A stretch of DNA of 64,000 bases from Bryopsis sp. KO-2023 (taxonomy: Eukaryota; Chlorophyta; Ulvophyceae; Bryopsidales; Bryopsidaceae): assembly GCA_030272585.1 (NCBI GenBank), contig BSYQ01000004.1:4712001-4776000 (forward strand). Reading direction: 5' to 3'. The notes beneath the pieces were generated by a model. It saw only the letters and a program-made list of their open reading frames with translations. It did no database searches and was not told the DNA's origin. Every line of letters starts with the position of its first letter. Position 1 is the stretch's first letter. The translations under genes and the position numbers were made by a program. Shown one piece after another: positions 34,976 through 46,911 of this stretch.

Positions 34976-37391
34976 ATACAAGTACACACTGCCTCCCCAA
35001 AACCCAGCCCCCACAAGGCAAGGCTGCAAAACCTAGTGGAGGTTCAGATGAAATCAAACACAAGACAATACATTGGTTTTTAGTCATTCAAACCAATGCA
35101 GTCCCATTTAATGTGGATGCCAGAAAACACACACTGGAGCATCCAAGAACGCAATCGTCACAAACCAATCGATCCCATCAGTTAACGCTTGCGAAGTCAC
35201 CTCGACCGTCAATTCAATCACCCCACAGGCCCAGCCAACCACCCCAGAAAGCCGCACCTTCGGTGCCCCTCAGGTTCAACAAATCTTTGCCAAACACCTA
35301 CCCCGCTGTTGGTGGAGGATCGACAGGATCCTGCTACAGCATTGGCTTTGCAACACAACTGTGATGCCTGAGTCTTACTCTTGACAGTTCGATCTGGGGG
35401 AAAGAGGCCATGTATTGTGATCCACAAAATGCCAGCTTTTGTTGACCCTACCGGGGAGGGAGGCCTTCCTTATGCTGTAACGCTCCCCAACGTCGGCTTA
35501 GTCCCTGCCACTCACAGAAACTGTTGGTTTGACCTGTAGTGGGGCTGTGAAATTGTGAATTGGGTGGGCCCCAACGTCATGTGAATACGACATGAGGGGA
35601 AAAAAAGGAAAGCATAAGTGAGAAATAAAATAAGCTTGGGTGGGACGTAAATTGAGTGGTCTCTCGGAGTTCCCATCTTTGGTGACCCCCATGCGTTGCT
35701 CTGGTTCGCTATCCTTCCACCGAGGCAGGCGACCGGTGATCGCTGCTCGGTTTCCCGCCTAGCGCTGTGCCCGACTCGTCACCCACGACACCGTCCAACC
35801 TTCAGGCTGGGCGGCATCGTGGCCCCACCCCTTGGCAAGGACGAACCATCCACGCTCAGCACGGGACCGCAGACGAGAGCCCTTGATCCACACTCAACAG
35901 TCCCCGCTCGGGCAACAGGCGGGCGCTACCCCACTCGACAACTTATCTATGGGATTTGAATTAGTCGCAAAAATGAAAGTGGGGCAATTGTCGAGTGAGG
36001 CGTCAAAAGCAAATGTCAGTTCTGCAACATGCCGCGTCAGCAATAGCCTGCGTTCGAGAAGCACACAGCGTGGCCCGACGGTTCAACCAGGTGGCTCGCG
36101 CACCTCATCTTCAAGAACCTAGATCGGCTCATCCAAACGATTCGGTCCGGCTGCGAATGAGATGGAGGGGGCGGCCTGTCAGACTGTGATGGTTGAATGA
36201 AAGGGAGAGAAAATTCCGCCAACTCTGGAATTTGGAATTTGGAATTTTTACAACAGTTAATCATTATCATTATCCACTGACTCTGGAATGGAGTTGAGCG
36301 CATGGAATATGGGGAAGGGAAGATTTGTTGAGGATTGATCGATTGGTTATTTACATTTTTATTTTTTTCATCCACCTTGTATGTTTTTGGAAATGTGCAT
36401 GTACATGGGAGATCACATGGCATGATTATTTTGTGATTATTATTTTTTTTTTTTATGTTGGTGCTTCTGGCAGAAACTTTTCAGTTGAAAAGAAGGAAAA
36501 GCATGTGTTGTGATGGGTAGCGATTCACTAATCTGTTGTGGGGGATTCTTTACAATGGATGAAATATTTCATCTTCCCCCCACACGCATCATGACTGACT
36601 GGGGTAAGCAACCAGTGAAAAAACTCCCAGATGATCCGCAAGTCAAAGTCAAGACCTACTTCCGCAGCTTGGATATCAGCCAAGCCACTTCTGCCCCAAT
36701 TGCACAAGCAGCTGCCAAACCTTCCTTTTTCCCCCTTCTTTTTCTTCTTGTCTGGTCTTTTTGATAGATTTATCTGAACAGCAAGGGCATGACACCAGTG
36801 ATGAGCTTCCCGGTCGAGACGATGTTATTGCATTTTTGATATCAACATGTTTTGGCCTTCACATTGTTGTTGGGGCTCCTGGCTCCGATTTTCGCTCCAG
36901 TTGGACAGTGGAATCTCATCTTCACCATGGATATGAATCCTTCATTGGTTGCTTTCTTTAAAAAGCCCAAGAAAGATGGCGGGAAATGGGACTGCAGTCA
37001 GGCTGAGCAGGAAGAGCTGATTATTTTGGTGTCTTAGAGATAACCAGCAAGTTTTCAGACTCCCCCCCTTGGGACTGCACCAATTTCAATTTGCAGACAG
37101 TGGAATTTGCACGAGTTTTTTTCCACTTACAAGACGGCTTACAAGTGTGGAAGGTGAACACTGGACTTACACAGGGATTAGGAGTCAAACCCCTGACCAT
37201 TGAGTTTGAGAATAATGGGGAAATTCAATGTCTAAGAGGAGTTGATCAGGAGATTTTAGCTCAAAGTGGCCTCCTTGGCTTCGGATCTTTATTATGGGAA
37301 TCCAACAAAACAATGATGTCAGCCTGTGGGAAGAAAAAAATCAAGTTTTTTTTTTTAAATCATGACACACAACAAATACTGTTCTGATACT

Positions 37392-37848
37392 CTCGATGAG
37401 TCAGGTGACTCTTTCAGATTCATATCCATCTCATTACCACGTAAAAAACACATGTCTCTACGTCCCCCGTTTGTTCTTCGCCGATTTCAACACAGCCCGC
37501 CATGTGTTACATACAAAAATCACCCCCCGCCAACACTATCCTTTTTTTTTGTTTTTTTTTAGTGGGAGATAGAGTCTCCCATTCATTTTTCTCTTTGGAA
37601 AATTTGGAAATTCTCATACCCTCGATGAGTCAGGTGACTCTTTCAGATTCATATCCATCTCATTACCACGTAAAAAACACATGTCTCTACGTCCCCCGTT
37701 TGTTCTTCGCCGATTTCAACACAGCCCGCCATGTGTTACATGTAACAATCACCCCCCTCCAACACTATCCTTTTTTTTGTTGTTGTTTTTAGTGGGAGAT
37801 AGAGTCTCCCATTCATTTTTCTCTTTGGAAAATTTGGAAAGGATCTAT
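37392..37848 (+). repeat. 229-bp tandem duplication (two copies)
   Basis: The unit starts CTCGATGAGTCAGGTGACTC at 37392 and again at 37621. The copies differ mainly in the length of a T tract and a few substitutions (TACAAAAATC versus TGTAACAATC), indicating a recent duplication. Confidence 0.9.
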
Positions 37849-39488
37849 TTTTGTAATCTTCCCACAAGTCTGACTTTTTTGCTTGATGAATCCCCAGGCA
37901 GTCCCCCTAGGTTTGAACCCTTTTTCAAAATTTTCAAAATCGTTGAGGGAAAACAAAACATTTTTTCTGGCCAAAGAAATCCGATGAGCCAAGAATATCA
38001 CTGAAAAGAAACAGAAGTAATGAATGGAAGGTTTCCACCCTCCAAGAATCCACTGTCAGTGTGGGTTCAAAACGCCTTAAATGCCTTGAGCAATTGGTTA
38101 ATGATCCCCATTCCCCCATTTTTGTCATAACCTGTGAAAAGCAATCATTGCAGCTGCAACATTCCTTGATTTTCTTTCTTTTCCTTGCACATGTAGCCAG
38201 AGCGTCGGATTGTTCCAATCTGACACACCCTGTTCAGTTAAGGAATATATTACTCCCTCTCTTTTATCGGCGCTTCTGCACCCCACAGCCTTCATAATCC
38301 TGGAAGCAGCCAACCCACCCAAAATAAGTAAAAAATTGAAAGATAATTTATTCATTTTGATTTCAGCTGGTGGGTCGACAAGGTGGGCAGGAAATGAACA
38401 TATGCATGGCAAAATAATAAAACATGACTCAGTGAACATGCCTACCTGATGAGATATCCGCTGTTGTGAAGTTTAGTTCATTCACTGACACACAAATGTT
38501 GAGCGATTAACTTCAGGACTTCTGTTCTGGCCTCATGCAAGCACACAACCGCAATCATTGTGTTTTTTCCTTTCCTGCACATTTGGGATATATGCTTCTT
38601 TCATCAATCCTGAAAACAAGCAAAAAAAACACACCAAGTGAAGATCTCAACATCCAGTTTCATTAATATAAGAAAAACATCACAGAAATTAACATTCAAA
38701 AAAGCAAAAAGTGAGTAAGCTCAGAAAATGAACCAATTACCATGATCTGGTGGATTGAAATTCCAGGCGCATCAACAGTTGAGTTATGCTTTGGGATGTT
38801 TTTTTTTGGAGGTGTTGGCAGTCCTTTGCCATCTCTTCCATGCGGCTGACCACCCCCCTCGCTCAAAACATTCCGTATGCGCACAAAGGGTCTTTCACCC
38901 CGTCATCTCCTCTTGCTTCCCTGGCCTCCTTTTCAGACACCTCCCAGCCGCTTTCCAAAAATCCCAATACCCACTTTTTGGGCCCACACATTCACCTTTT
39001 TTTCTCCGTGCTTCGCGTTTCGAAGACCCTCCATCCACCTGACCGAAATCCTGGCTTCATTTAAGCCCTCCTGATTCCTCCACCACCAAACACTGAACAC
39101 ACACATGCATCTCAGCCACTACATCCAGCAGATATATAAGTAGATCCTTAGGCATCCAGCACAGCCCTCTTTCATGCTCATTTTTTTCCAGTTTTGTCAA
39201 CCAAATCAGCACTCTTGCTGCAGCTCAATTTTTTTCTGTTGAGCTATCTTTTTCTTACTTTTCCCACCCTGTAAATCCCCCACACAGAATGGTGGTGGGC
39301 TTTTTCTGGATTTGAGCAGATCAGCATCTTGCTTTTGATGGAATGCATGTGTCACATGCATGAAACATCTAAAACAAGGATTCATGTTTTTCCCATGATT
39401 TCGATTTCGAATTTTTTTTTGAGGATTAGTTCAAATCAACCACAGAAGTTTCAGGAATTTCAATCATTGTTTTTTTTTTCACACTCAC

Positions 39489-40500
39489 ATCCGATGTTGG
39501 CTCTGTCCATCACCCCACAGTTCCGCAAAGCCATGGCCAGAAACACGACTCCCTAAAAACAAGAAGTCCAGCAACATGTAACGTACTTAGTATATATAAA
39601 TGTATTTCACAGAAACATCTGGAAGGGAAGGTGGAGGGAATATACCGAGTTATCAAAAAAAAAAAAAAAGGACATCATTTTTTTCTTGGAAAAACAAAAC
39701 ACTTCATTCATACCAGCAGCTCCTCCTTCCGCACCAAAGCTTGCTGCTGGTCCTTGAGCTGAAAAAAATATAAAATAAATTACAAACACTCGTACCATTT
39801 GCATTCAAAAGGAGCATCAAATAACACAGAATCGATCATTCACTCACTACAACTTTCTCCTCCGATATCCACTCGGTGTCCATGTCGAGGTTTTCCCTGG
39901 CCTCCCTGAGCTTCCCTCTCTCGGACCTGAGCTTCGCTTGTTCCGACCGGATCTGTAGGATTTAAAAAACACATTTTTTTTTTTTACACACACATATTAT
40001 AGGTCGAATCCATCAATTGCTGATGATTTAACTTGAAATCAACTCACCTCTCCATTGCAGAATCGAATCCCCTCCGACCTGCTCCTCTCCCAGTACAAGA
40101 TCTTGCGATCCTGCATCTCGAACACGTGGTCGATTTGATCGATATGCTCCATGAGTCCTCGGTCTGGGAAAATTGCGAACGAACGTCAACGAGAAACGTC
40201 AGCGAAAACCGCGCGCAAGGCGCCGAATTTTCTAAAGCATAGGACGAGATTGCGCCCTTTGTGACGACATTTGCGCCCTTGTGACGACACTTGTGACGAC
40301 CCTTTCGAAATTCGTCCATAGCATAGCAGACACTTACTCCTCTCTCTCGTGCGCTCCAGCTCGTCCCTCAGTGCCTCGCTTTTCAGTTCTCCCCTGAGTC
40401 CTTCAATTTTTTCCTCCAAAGCTTCGCACAATTCGAACATTTTCGCGAAGGCACCGAGAGCAGCGAGCATTATCGCCACGACAGCAAGACTGACGAGCAT
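39489..40500 (-). CDS. Membrane-anchored coiled-coil protein, left palindrome copy (3' end unresolved)
   Basis: Five exons in phase: 40500-40338, 40163-40048, 39952-39848, 39758-39714 and 39552-39489, then a GTGAGT donor. The N-terminus has one hydrophobic helix (MLVSLAVVAIMLAALGAFA). After it comes a long charged heptad region (ELCEALEEKIEGLRGELKSE), then KILYWERSRSEGIRFCNGE, then SEQAKLRSERGKLREARENL. Later exons probably include 38880-38750 (…GRDGKGLPTPPKKNIPKHNS) and ~38330-38180 (…CRSADKREGVIYSLTEQG), both preserved in the right arm. Family not recognised. Conservation of frames, splice sites and a 3-base in-frame indel between the two copies supports a functional protein. The promoter-proximal region has been split by a retroelement insertion 12 bases upstream of the ATG. 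Confidence 0.72.
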
Positions 40501-40512
40501 TGTATCAAGAGC

Positions 40513-40656
40513 TGTTGGAACGACCCAATCGAAGTGAGGCTTTATAGTACAGATCTGGGTTTGTAGTACAGATCTGTCCACCAGTTTTAGGATATAGGGT
40601 GAACACTCGGTTGTTTGTTGGTCTTTTGTAACCTTCTCGTTTTCCCCAATTCAACA
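40513..40656 (+). repeat. 5' LTR of the TRIM-like element
   Basis: TG…CA termini with an inverted TGTTG/CAACA end. It sits 12 bases upstream of the ATG of the minus-strand coiled-coil gene, so it may supply or disrupt that gene's promoter. Confidence 0.88.
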
Positions 40657-41136
40657 TGGTTTCGGAGCCAGGTTCGCCCTGGGAAAGTGCGCTCTAGGGA
40701 GGGCGCAAGTTGTGGAGCAAGTCGCACAAACAGTGCGCAGTTAGTCACATCGCAACACCCAGGTGGCGTCCAGAACGTCAAGTGGAGTGGGTGCGATCGA
40801 TGGGACCTTCTACTAGGAGGCACAGAGCGACTGGCAAGCCACGAGAACCGTCGCTGAGGGTGGGGGGCTATGGGCAGCACAACCTGACGCAGGCGTGGAG
40901 AAGTGTGACCGCCAAGCACTCTTCTCGGAAGCAAGAAGACCCGTCGTGCGTGTACCACGACGTAAAAGATCTCTCCTCACAAAGCACACACTCGGCATAC
41001 GACACATCCCCTGACTTCCTTGGTACTCTCGAGCTACACTGATTGGGGAGCCACGTCTGCATCGAACCAGGTCGAGGATTGTGAGTTCGAAGGAGGCGTT
41101 TGGGCTGCGCTGGGTTAAACAAGCCCTGAACTGAAC

Positions 41137-41600
41137 AGAGATAGGACTTTCCGGTTACGGTACCGTAAACCGTACCGTAACCCCACTCCGGTCACTTACG
41201 GTTACGGTAGTTACGGTCCGGACCGGAGTGGTTTTCGTGCTCGGAACCGGACCACCGTACCACTCCGTACTGCTCCGGTACCGGACCGTACCGACCGTAA
41301 CCACCGTACCAACCGTAAACCGTAAATAGTAACCCCCGCAGGGTCCCGAGAACCCAAAGGAACCCAGGGGGATTCGAACCCACGACCTTACAGACTACAG
41401 CCTAACGCTTTAGCACTGAACCACACTACTTCACGGTGATTCAGGGGCTACCGTAGCTATACCGTACCTGTTCCGTACCGTAAAAACAACATATTACTCC
41501 GGTTACGGTACGGAGTTACGGCCGTAATACGGAACCGTAACTCGACCGTAACCGGACCGGACCGTAGCCGGACCAGAATTTTGGCCCAAGTCCTATCTCT
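41137..41600. mobile_element. Fold-back element with tRNA-like core, nested in the TRIM
   Basis: A 464-bp block is bounded by perfect 13-bp inverted termini (AGAGATAGGACTT / AAGTCCTATCTCT) and flanked by the 9-base direct repeat GAACTGAAC, with one extra G on the right. Subterminal DNA on both sides is a dense mosaic of CGGTTACGGTA / ACCGTAACCG words that can fold back. Nine-base duplications are typical of Mutator-like elements; assignment to that superfamily is inference. Confidence 0.7.
41368..41440 (-). other. tRNA-like (Pol III B-box) sequence in the fold-back element
   Basis: On the minus strand it reads …GTGGTTCAGTGCTAAAGCG… then GTGGGTTCGAATCCCCC. This gives an A-box-like and a perfect B-box (GGTTCGAATCC) about the right distance apart. 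The acceptor stem does not pair, so this is a tRNA-derived module, not a functional tRNA. Confidence 0.6.
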
Positions 41601-41927
41601 GGAACTGAACATACCTACGATGAAAGGTATCGAGAGTGACGAAATCCCCAAGCCAGATCGAGGATTGTGAGTTCGAAAGAGGCGTTTGGGCTGCGCTGGG
41701 TTAAACAAGTCCTGAACTGAACATACCTACGAAAAGTAGCGAGAGTGGCGAGTATAGTATACAGGGGTAGTTTTCGTTCAGATTGTGTTCAGTGGGAAAA
41801 AGAAAGTTTTTGATTGAGGATGAGTATCATCCTGTCAGAAAAAAAATATATATGGGCCCACCACGCATTTCATTGTGGGGAAACTTGAACAGAGTTCAAG
41901 GGTCGGAGTTTTATGCGCCGTGAAGCG

Positions 41928-42071
41928 TGTTGGAACGACCCAATCGAAGTGAGGCTTTATAGTACAGATCTGGGTTTGTAGTACAGATCTGTCCACCAGT
42001 TTTAGGATATAGGGTGAACACTCGGTTGTTTGTTGGTCTTTTGTAACCTTCTCGTTTTCCCCAATTCAACA
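41928..42071 (+). repeat. 3' LTR of the TRIM-like element
   Basis: Same length and, by eye, the same sequence as 40513-40656. It is followed by GAGC, the target-site duplicate. Confidence 0.88.
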
Positions 42072-42889
42072 GAGCACAAAAAAAAACCGAACACAAGAAA
42101 GGAGGCGAATCGGAGGGTTGGGCACATAACTCCATGTGCTGCAATCTGAGTCTGTCTGTCTGAACTGCATGTGGATAATAAGGTGAAAAGATTGGACTGG
42201 GGGAACACTCTGTATAAGGCGGGAAAAAGAGAGGAGGCAAAAAGGAGGGACAATCTCTTCCACAAATCAGCACAAGCAAATTACAGACATGTCACAACCA
42301 TCCAATAACATCCCAACCAGCCAGCTGGGTCTTGAGCCAAGCTTTCGCCCAGAAGTTGGGCAACTTTCACAGACCACGACATGATCAAGAAATTGAAAAG
42401 AGGTCCTCCTCTCTGATAAACAAGAAAAAAAACATGAAAAAAATAGCAGACTTTACATCAACATCAAAGATGCAAGCCATATGATCACAGAAGCACAATT
42501 TTTCAGAGATCCTTCTCCTCCACAATCTACGAAAGTCCAGAGAAAGCTGGCAAGTTCCCCCATCCTTGTGCAACCAGGACTCTTCTTCTCCCAAACTCAG
42601 GGCTCGACCCAGCAGTCCCAGCCTTGTATCAAACCTCCTCTTCTTGAACTGCATGATTATTCTCTGAATCAACCAGAATAGCAAAACGTGAAATCAGTTA
42701 CGAATTTTGATACTGGTGGCAACTCTGTGGTGGTCTATGCAAAGCCTACTTTCAAGTGGGGAGTCTCATCTTTTGTTGGTGGGGAAAAGAAATTATAGGT
42801 GGGGGTGAAAAAACAAAGAAAAAACAGTCAAAACTCACTGGTTGAAGGAAAACAGGGGTGGATAGAAGGATTAAAAAAAAAAAATTAAC

Positions 42890-43403
42890 AGACTTACCCC
42901 GACGATACGGCCAGCGCCACCGAAAGATCCAGTGGGCGTGGGTGCTCTGGAGCAGGGGTCGGAGTTGGAGCAGCCGTAATCGCCGCCTTGGCAGCAATCT
43001 TTCCCGCAGAAACCACCACCGCAAAGCCTCACTTCTTACCACCCTGCGATCAGAGATATTCATCATGTCCCTCACAGACATCGCACACAACTCTTGGAAA
43101 CGATCGACGAGCAGCGCCGCCACAACAATTGCTCACCTGGGTTTCCTCCACGATAATCTTCTTGACCGGTGGGATAGATCCGCTTCTTCGACCACCACCC
43201 CCTCTTCGCGCCGCGATCCACGAGCTTTTCTACTGGTTTGACCTTCGTGTATGTGGCGGCGGCGGCTGCGCTATTGCCTACCATGACAACTGGTCCACGA
43301 TTGTCGCACCCCATTCTCCAAAAACGCAGCTAAAATACCACAGCATCGATTCTTTCGAATGGAGAGTTGCGAAGATCACGAAGCTGACGGCTGTGCTCCT
43401 CAT
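42890..43403 (-). CDS. Putative small secreted Cys-rich protein, left palindrome copy (splicing uncertain)
   Basis: An ATG at 43403 opens a frame with a signal-peptide-like start (MRSTAVSFVIFATLHS). About 500 bases downstream, one frame before a clear GTAAGT donor reads LCGGGFCGKDCCQGGDYGCS followed by NSDPCSRAPTPTGSFGGAGR, a compact six-Cys module. The one base difference from the right copy in this exon is synonymous in this frame (TAC/TAT, Tyr) and non-synonymous in the other two. An intervening exon at ~43240-43147 ends at a good GTGAGC donor, but the exact acceptors and phase are not settled; one reading ends in a short GGKK* instead. Secretion and disulfide structure are inferred. Confidence 0.4.
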
Positions 43404-44156
43404 GGTTGTAAAACTGAAGTCGAGTTGTAAACAGAAAAACTCCAGTGTCTCGATCTACACAAACAGTGGTATCAGCTTAACAGGGGAACTTGACGTTTTC
43501 GATACCGCTGGGGCGCGTTTAATCCAACCCGCCTGCATAGTTTTCTGGCCAAGGGCCAGATCCTGGAAATGAGGAACCCTGTCACAATCAATGAATCAAC
43601 TCCTCGAAAGGACGTCCAGTGCCCCACCTCTATTTCTGTAATCCCATGTGGCAAACTTAGCAAGAATAAGAACCCCTCCCCAGACTATCACAGTCAGCAC
43701 AGGCACTCCAAAAATACCTTCAATTATGTTTCTTTCCCATTTTTAACCATTTTTGTGGCAATACCAATGCAATGTTGGGGTGCAAAAGTTGGTTTCATTA
43801 TCACTGAATTCTGTTCTACAGGGGAGAGTTTTGAGGTTTGCAACTTGCTTAAACAAAAAAACAGCGCAGGATTTCTGAGGTTGATTGAATTTGGGTGGCT
43901 GCCAACTGAGGTTCAAGGGGTATTGTTAGTGTGTCTGCAAATGTCTTTCCTCCCTGGTTTCATTTGTGCCAATGCATGTTTTTCTGCATTCCTTTCAGAA
44001 TATTTTTTTCCCTAACTTCACAATGGAATGTCAGGTCCAGGTTTTTTGACACGGCCACCTTGGTTGGAAGAACTTGGTTCGATTTCATTCGAAAACCGAA
44101 AATCAAACACCAGACCCCCCGGATCAAACAGCTGTAGGATTCCTATCCGGCAAGCT

Positions 44157-46482
44157 GGTTTAGTGGTAGACTGGTATGTATATATACATATATATATATT
44201 CGCAGAAAATATCAAGCGAATATCACTGATACAAACATATTTCATTTTTTAGGTGTCCAGCCTTTTTCGCCCCAAAGCTGAAATTTATTCCAGTGAATGA
44301 GATCACAGAGAAGTTGAAATCCAGCCAAGACTCCAATTCCCCATAGCTTCCATTCCTCATCTTAGGCAAGCGAGAATTTTGTGCCCGTAGCATTTAATGG
44401 GTTTTGTCTAAAAATCTATTTCAGACGGTTGGTGGAAATGGGAATAAATATATAGATATAAATATGTGTGTATATTGGGGAGATGATAGTTGTAAAGCGA
44501 TGAGTAGGACCAGGGATATTTGGGGGACTATGGATTCAGATCACTGGAGGAAGGATTTCGCAGGGAGAGGCGTAAAATATGAGTGTCAGGAGATAACTTT
44601 TCAATGTGGCAAGGAATTGTATGGAAATATGGGATTGTATTATTACTATTTTTTGTGAGGATGACATTGTACAATGTACAACAATTGCCCACACCCAGAA
44701 TAAAAGGGGGAATCGACTCGATTCTACTTGCACCATTCGATGGTGCAAGTAGGGCCAGATTAATTTGAGTCGGTTTCATTTCAACATTTCATTTTGTGTC
44801 AGGGAGGATATGAAGTGGTCTTTTCTTGTGTCACAAAAAAAAAAAATCAACCAGAAAAAGCATGTTTTGGCCTTTTTTTCACATCAAGTCAGTCATCAAG
44901 GGTACCTTTCTTATGCAGCTCCTGAAAATCAAGTGTCATGGTTTTTTTCAAAAAGAACACCACAAGAAACAAAAAACAAGTCGAATGTTCGGTAGCTTTC
45001 ATCTTTTTTCAGTTGAGTACGCTTTCAAGTAAAGATGTCTCATGTCTTTTTTTTTCGTTACCACACAATCGATCGAATCGAGCCTACAGCACCAAAAAGA
45101 CAATACGGAACAACAGCCAAATCGAACCCCCCCCCCTCCAAACCTCATTTAAGAAAAAGACATCCAAACACCCCCTTCCCCTTCCTAAAAAAATTAAGAG
45201 CCTTGACTGACATATTCAATGATCTAAGGAAAAGAAAAGAGAAAGTTTCACTCACCACTCTTTTTTGCACACATTTGCAATTTAAATTGTCCATCTTCCA
45301 TCGGTTTTTTGCGATGCTCTTGTCTTTGTTCCTTTTTTTTTTTACATATTGAAAAAAAAGACACAAATAGCCACCTTTGTTTGTGCCAGGTCAAAAAATA
45401 TATCGTAAACACAGCTCTTCAGATTGAGAAAGCGATGGACATACCTTTGGGCATCCACACATTCTAATCTGATGGAATGGGTAAGGTTTTCCATCAATTT
45501 TTCATGTCTTGAAAATCCTCTGTAACAATTTTTTAGCCTGTTAAACAAGAATAAGCATCGATTGATCGTACCTCTTCCGAAAAAAGTGCAAAATGCAATG
45601 TTGCTTCTCTGTTGTGTCTGACTTTTTCCACAGATTTTTCCTCCCCTCAATACCCACATCATCTTGCACCCAGAAGCCCAGCAAGTGCTTGTTGATGTAA
45701 TCTACAAGGGGAAAAAAAAACACTGATCAAGTCTTTCCTCTACAGAAAAAGTCGTGTTATTTTTTTCTGCCAAAAATGTTGCTGAGAAAACTCACTTAAC
45801 ACACAGTCATTGGCCGACCAGCTATGCATTCCATCGATAATATTTCGTATTTCTTATGACCTTCATGTTGGCGGCATTCCCACTTGACAACGGACCTGGT
45901 GTGGATTTCCCGTTGTCTGATTATTTCGGGAGTGAATCGTTTTGCTTTCTACCTTGAAAAAAACAAAAAAACAAAAAAAGCAATGACGCATGATTCAATA
46001 AAACACTCACACAGATTGGCCTGCCTCCACCAAGCCAACGCTGTTTGATCGCCCGTGCAGATAGTCACAGCCACTGGCACTCCAGGGATCTTTTGACCTT
46101 CACCAGATGCATCAGGGGCCTGTGCTGCAAAAAAAAAATGAAGTTGACATTGACATTGAAAAGAAAACAACAAAAGAACAATAAAAATATAACAAATATA
46201 ACAAATGTATATACAATTGAATGAACCCCGTAATGATTTGAGTTGAGCAAACAAGCAGGTTGCCACAGAGACCTGCATGCATCTTTTTCCTTACTCAAAT
46301 GCATTCTTAAATCCAGTTCTTCTTGGTTTCCGAAAATTTGGAACAGATCACAGCTGTACATGTGATGCCCTTTTTGTTTTGAATCACTGTCAATAAAAAG
46401 TTTAAATATGTTTGTATCAATGAATAAAAAGCTTGATACTTTTTGCAAATACCTGTGGAGTTGCCCCTGATCAGTCAAGCAG
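44157..46482. other. Palindrome spacer (loop)
   Basis: 2.3 kb of single-copy DNA separate the two arms. It has one plausible 3' exon at 44253-44346 (+) that reads CPAFFAPKLKFIPVNEITEK before a stop. The sequence at 44669-44760 (ATTGTACAATGTACAACAATT and TGCACCATTCGATGGTGCA) forms two short perfect hairpins. No complete gene was recognised. Confidence 0.4.
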
Positions 46483-46911
46483 CTTGCCGGATAGGAATCC
46501 TACAATATTGTTTGATCCGGAGGGTCTGGTGTTTGATTTTCGGTTTTCGAATGAAATCGAACCAAGTTCTTCCAACCAAGGTGGCCGTGTCAAAAAACCT
46601 GGACCTGACATTCCATTGTGAAGTTGGGGAAATAAATATAATGAAATGGATGCAGAAAAAACATGGGTTGGCACAAATGAAACCAAGGAGGAAAGAAATT
46701 TGCAGACAGACTAACAATACCCCTTGAATCGCAGTTGGCAGCCACCTAAATTCAATCAACTTCACAAATCCTGCGCCGTTTTTTTGTTTAAGCATGTTGC
46801 AAGCCTCAAAACTCTCCCCTGTAGAACAGAATTCAGTGATAATGAAACCAACTTTTGCACCCCAACATTGCATTGGTATTGCCACAAAAATGGTTAAAAA
46901 TGGGAAAGAAT

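Larger units (their letters stand above)
33196..38112. other. Repeat-rich interval with unassigned exon-like pieces
   Basis: No complete gene could be built. Pieces that read as protein include 37097-37330 (after a T-poor acceptor: TVEFARVFFHLQDGLQVWKV…) and 36600-36715 (QPVKKLPDDPQVKVKTYFRS…). A GC-rich island at 35,700-35,950 stands out in composition. Dispersed repeats A and B and a 229-bp tandem duplication also lie here. Confidence 0.3.
40513..42071 (+). mobile_element. TRIM-like non-autonomous LTR retroelement
   Basis: Two 144-bp direct repeats (40513-40656 and 41928-42071) flank 1.27 kb. They look identical, begin TGTTGG and end CAACA. Directly after the 5' repeat is TGGTTTCGGAGCCAGGTT, which resembles a primer-binding site complementary to a tRNA 3' end. 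The element is flanked by GAGC on both sides (4-bp target duplication). The other palindrome arm shows the uninterrupted site. No reverse transcriptase, integrase or gag frame is present, so it depends on another element. A purine tract before the 3' repeat is weak. Apparent LTR identity suggests recent insertion. Confidence 0.88.
38113..44156. repeat. Left arm of the large inverted repeat
   Basis: Read on the minus strand, 42260-44156 matches 46483-48757, and 38113-40500 plus ~42072-42260 matches ~61200-63925. The arm contains a coiled-coil membrane gene and a putative small secreted protein gene. It also contains the TRIM-like insertion at 40513-42071, which the right arm lacks. Confidence 0.88.

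Noticed and set aside
35690-35960. GC-rich island as an rRNA or 5S gene
   Set aside because: No 5S internal promoter boxes or rRNA core motifs could be recognised.
36600-36830. A frame reading IYLNSKGMTPVMSFPVET that recalls ClpR/ClpP subunits
   Set aside because: Only a short segment fits, the codon frame closes within 20 residues, and no Ser/His region or matching neighbouring exon could be found.
40657-41040. Coding region of the TRIM interior (frame MWSKSHKQCAVSH…)
   Set aside because: No gag, protease, RT or integrase motif; TRIM elements normally lack coding capacity.
41368-41440. Functional tRNA gene
   Set aside because: The B box is perfect but the acceptor stem does not pair and the anticodon arm is irregular.
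42752-43123. Minus-strand frame MAALLVDRFQELCAMSVRDM… (and its right-arm partner)
   Set aside because: It runs through a clear GTGAGC…TCGCAG intron and its downstream part is Leu/Trp/Arg-rich; the Cys frame fits the donor and the silent difference better.
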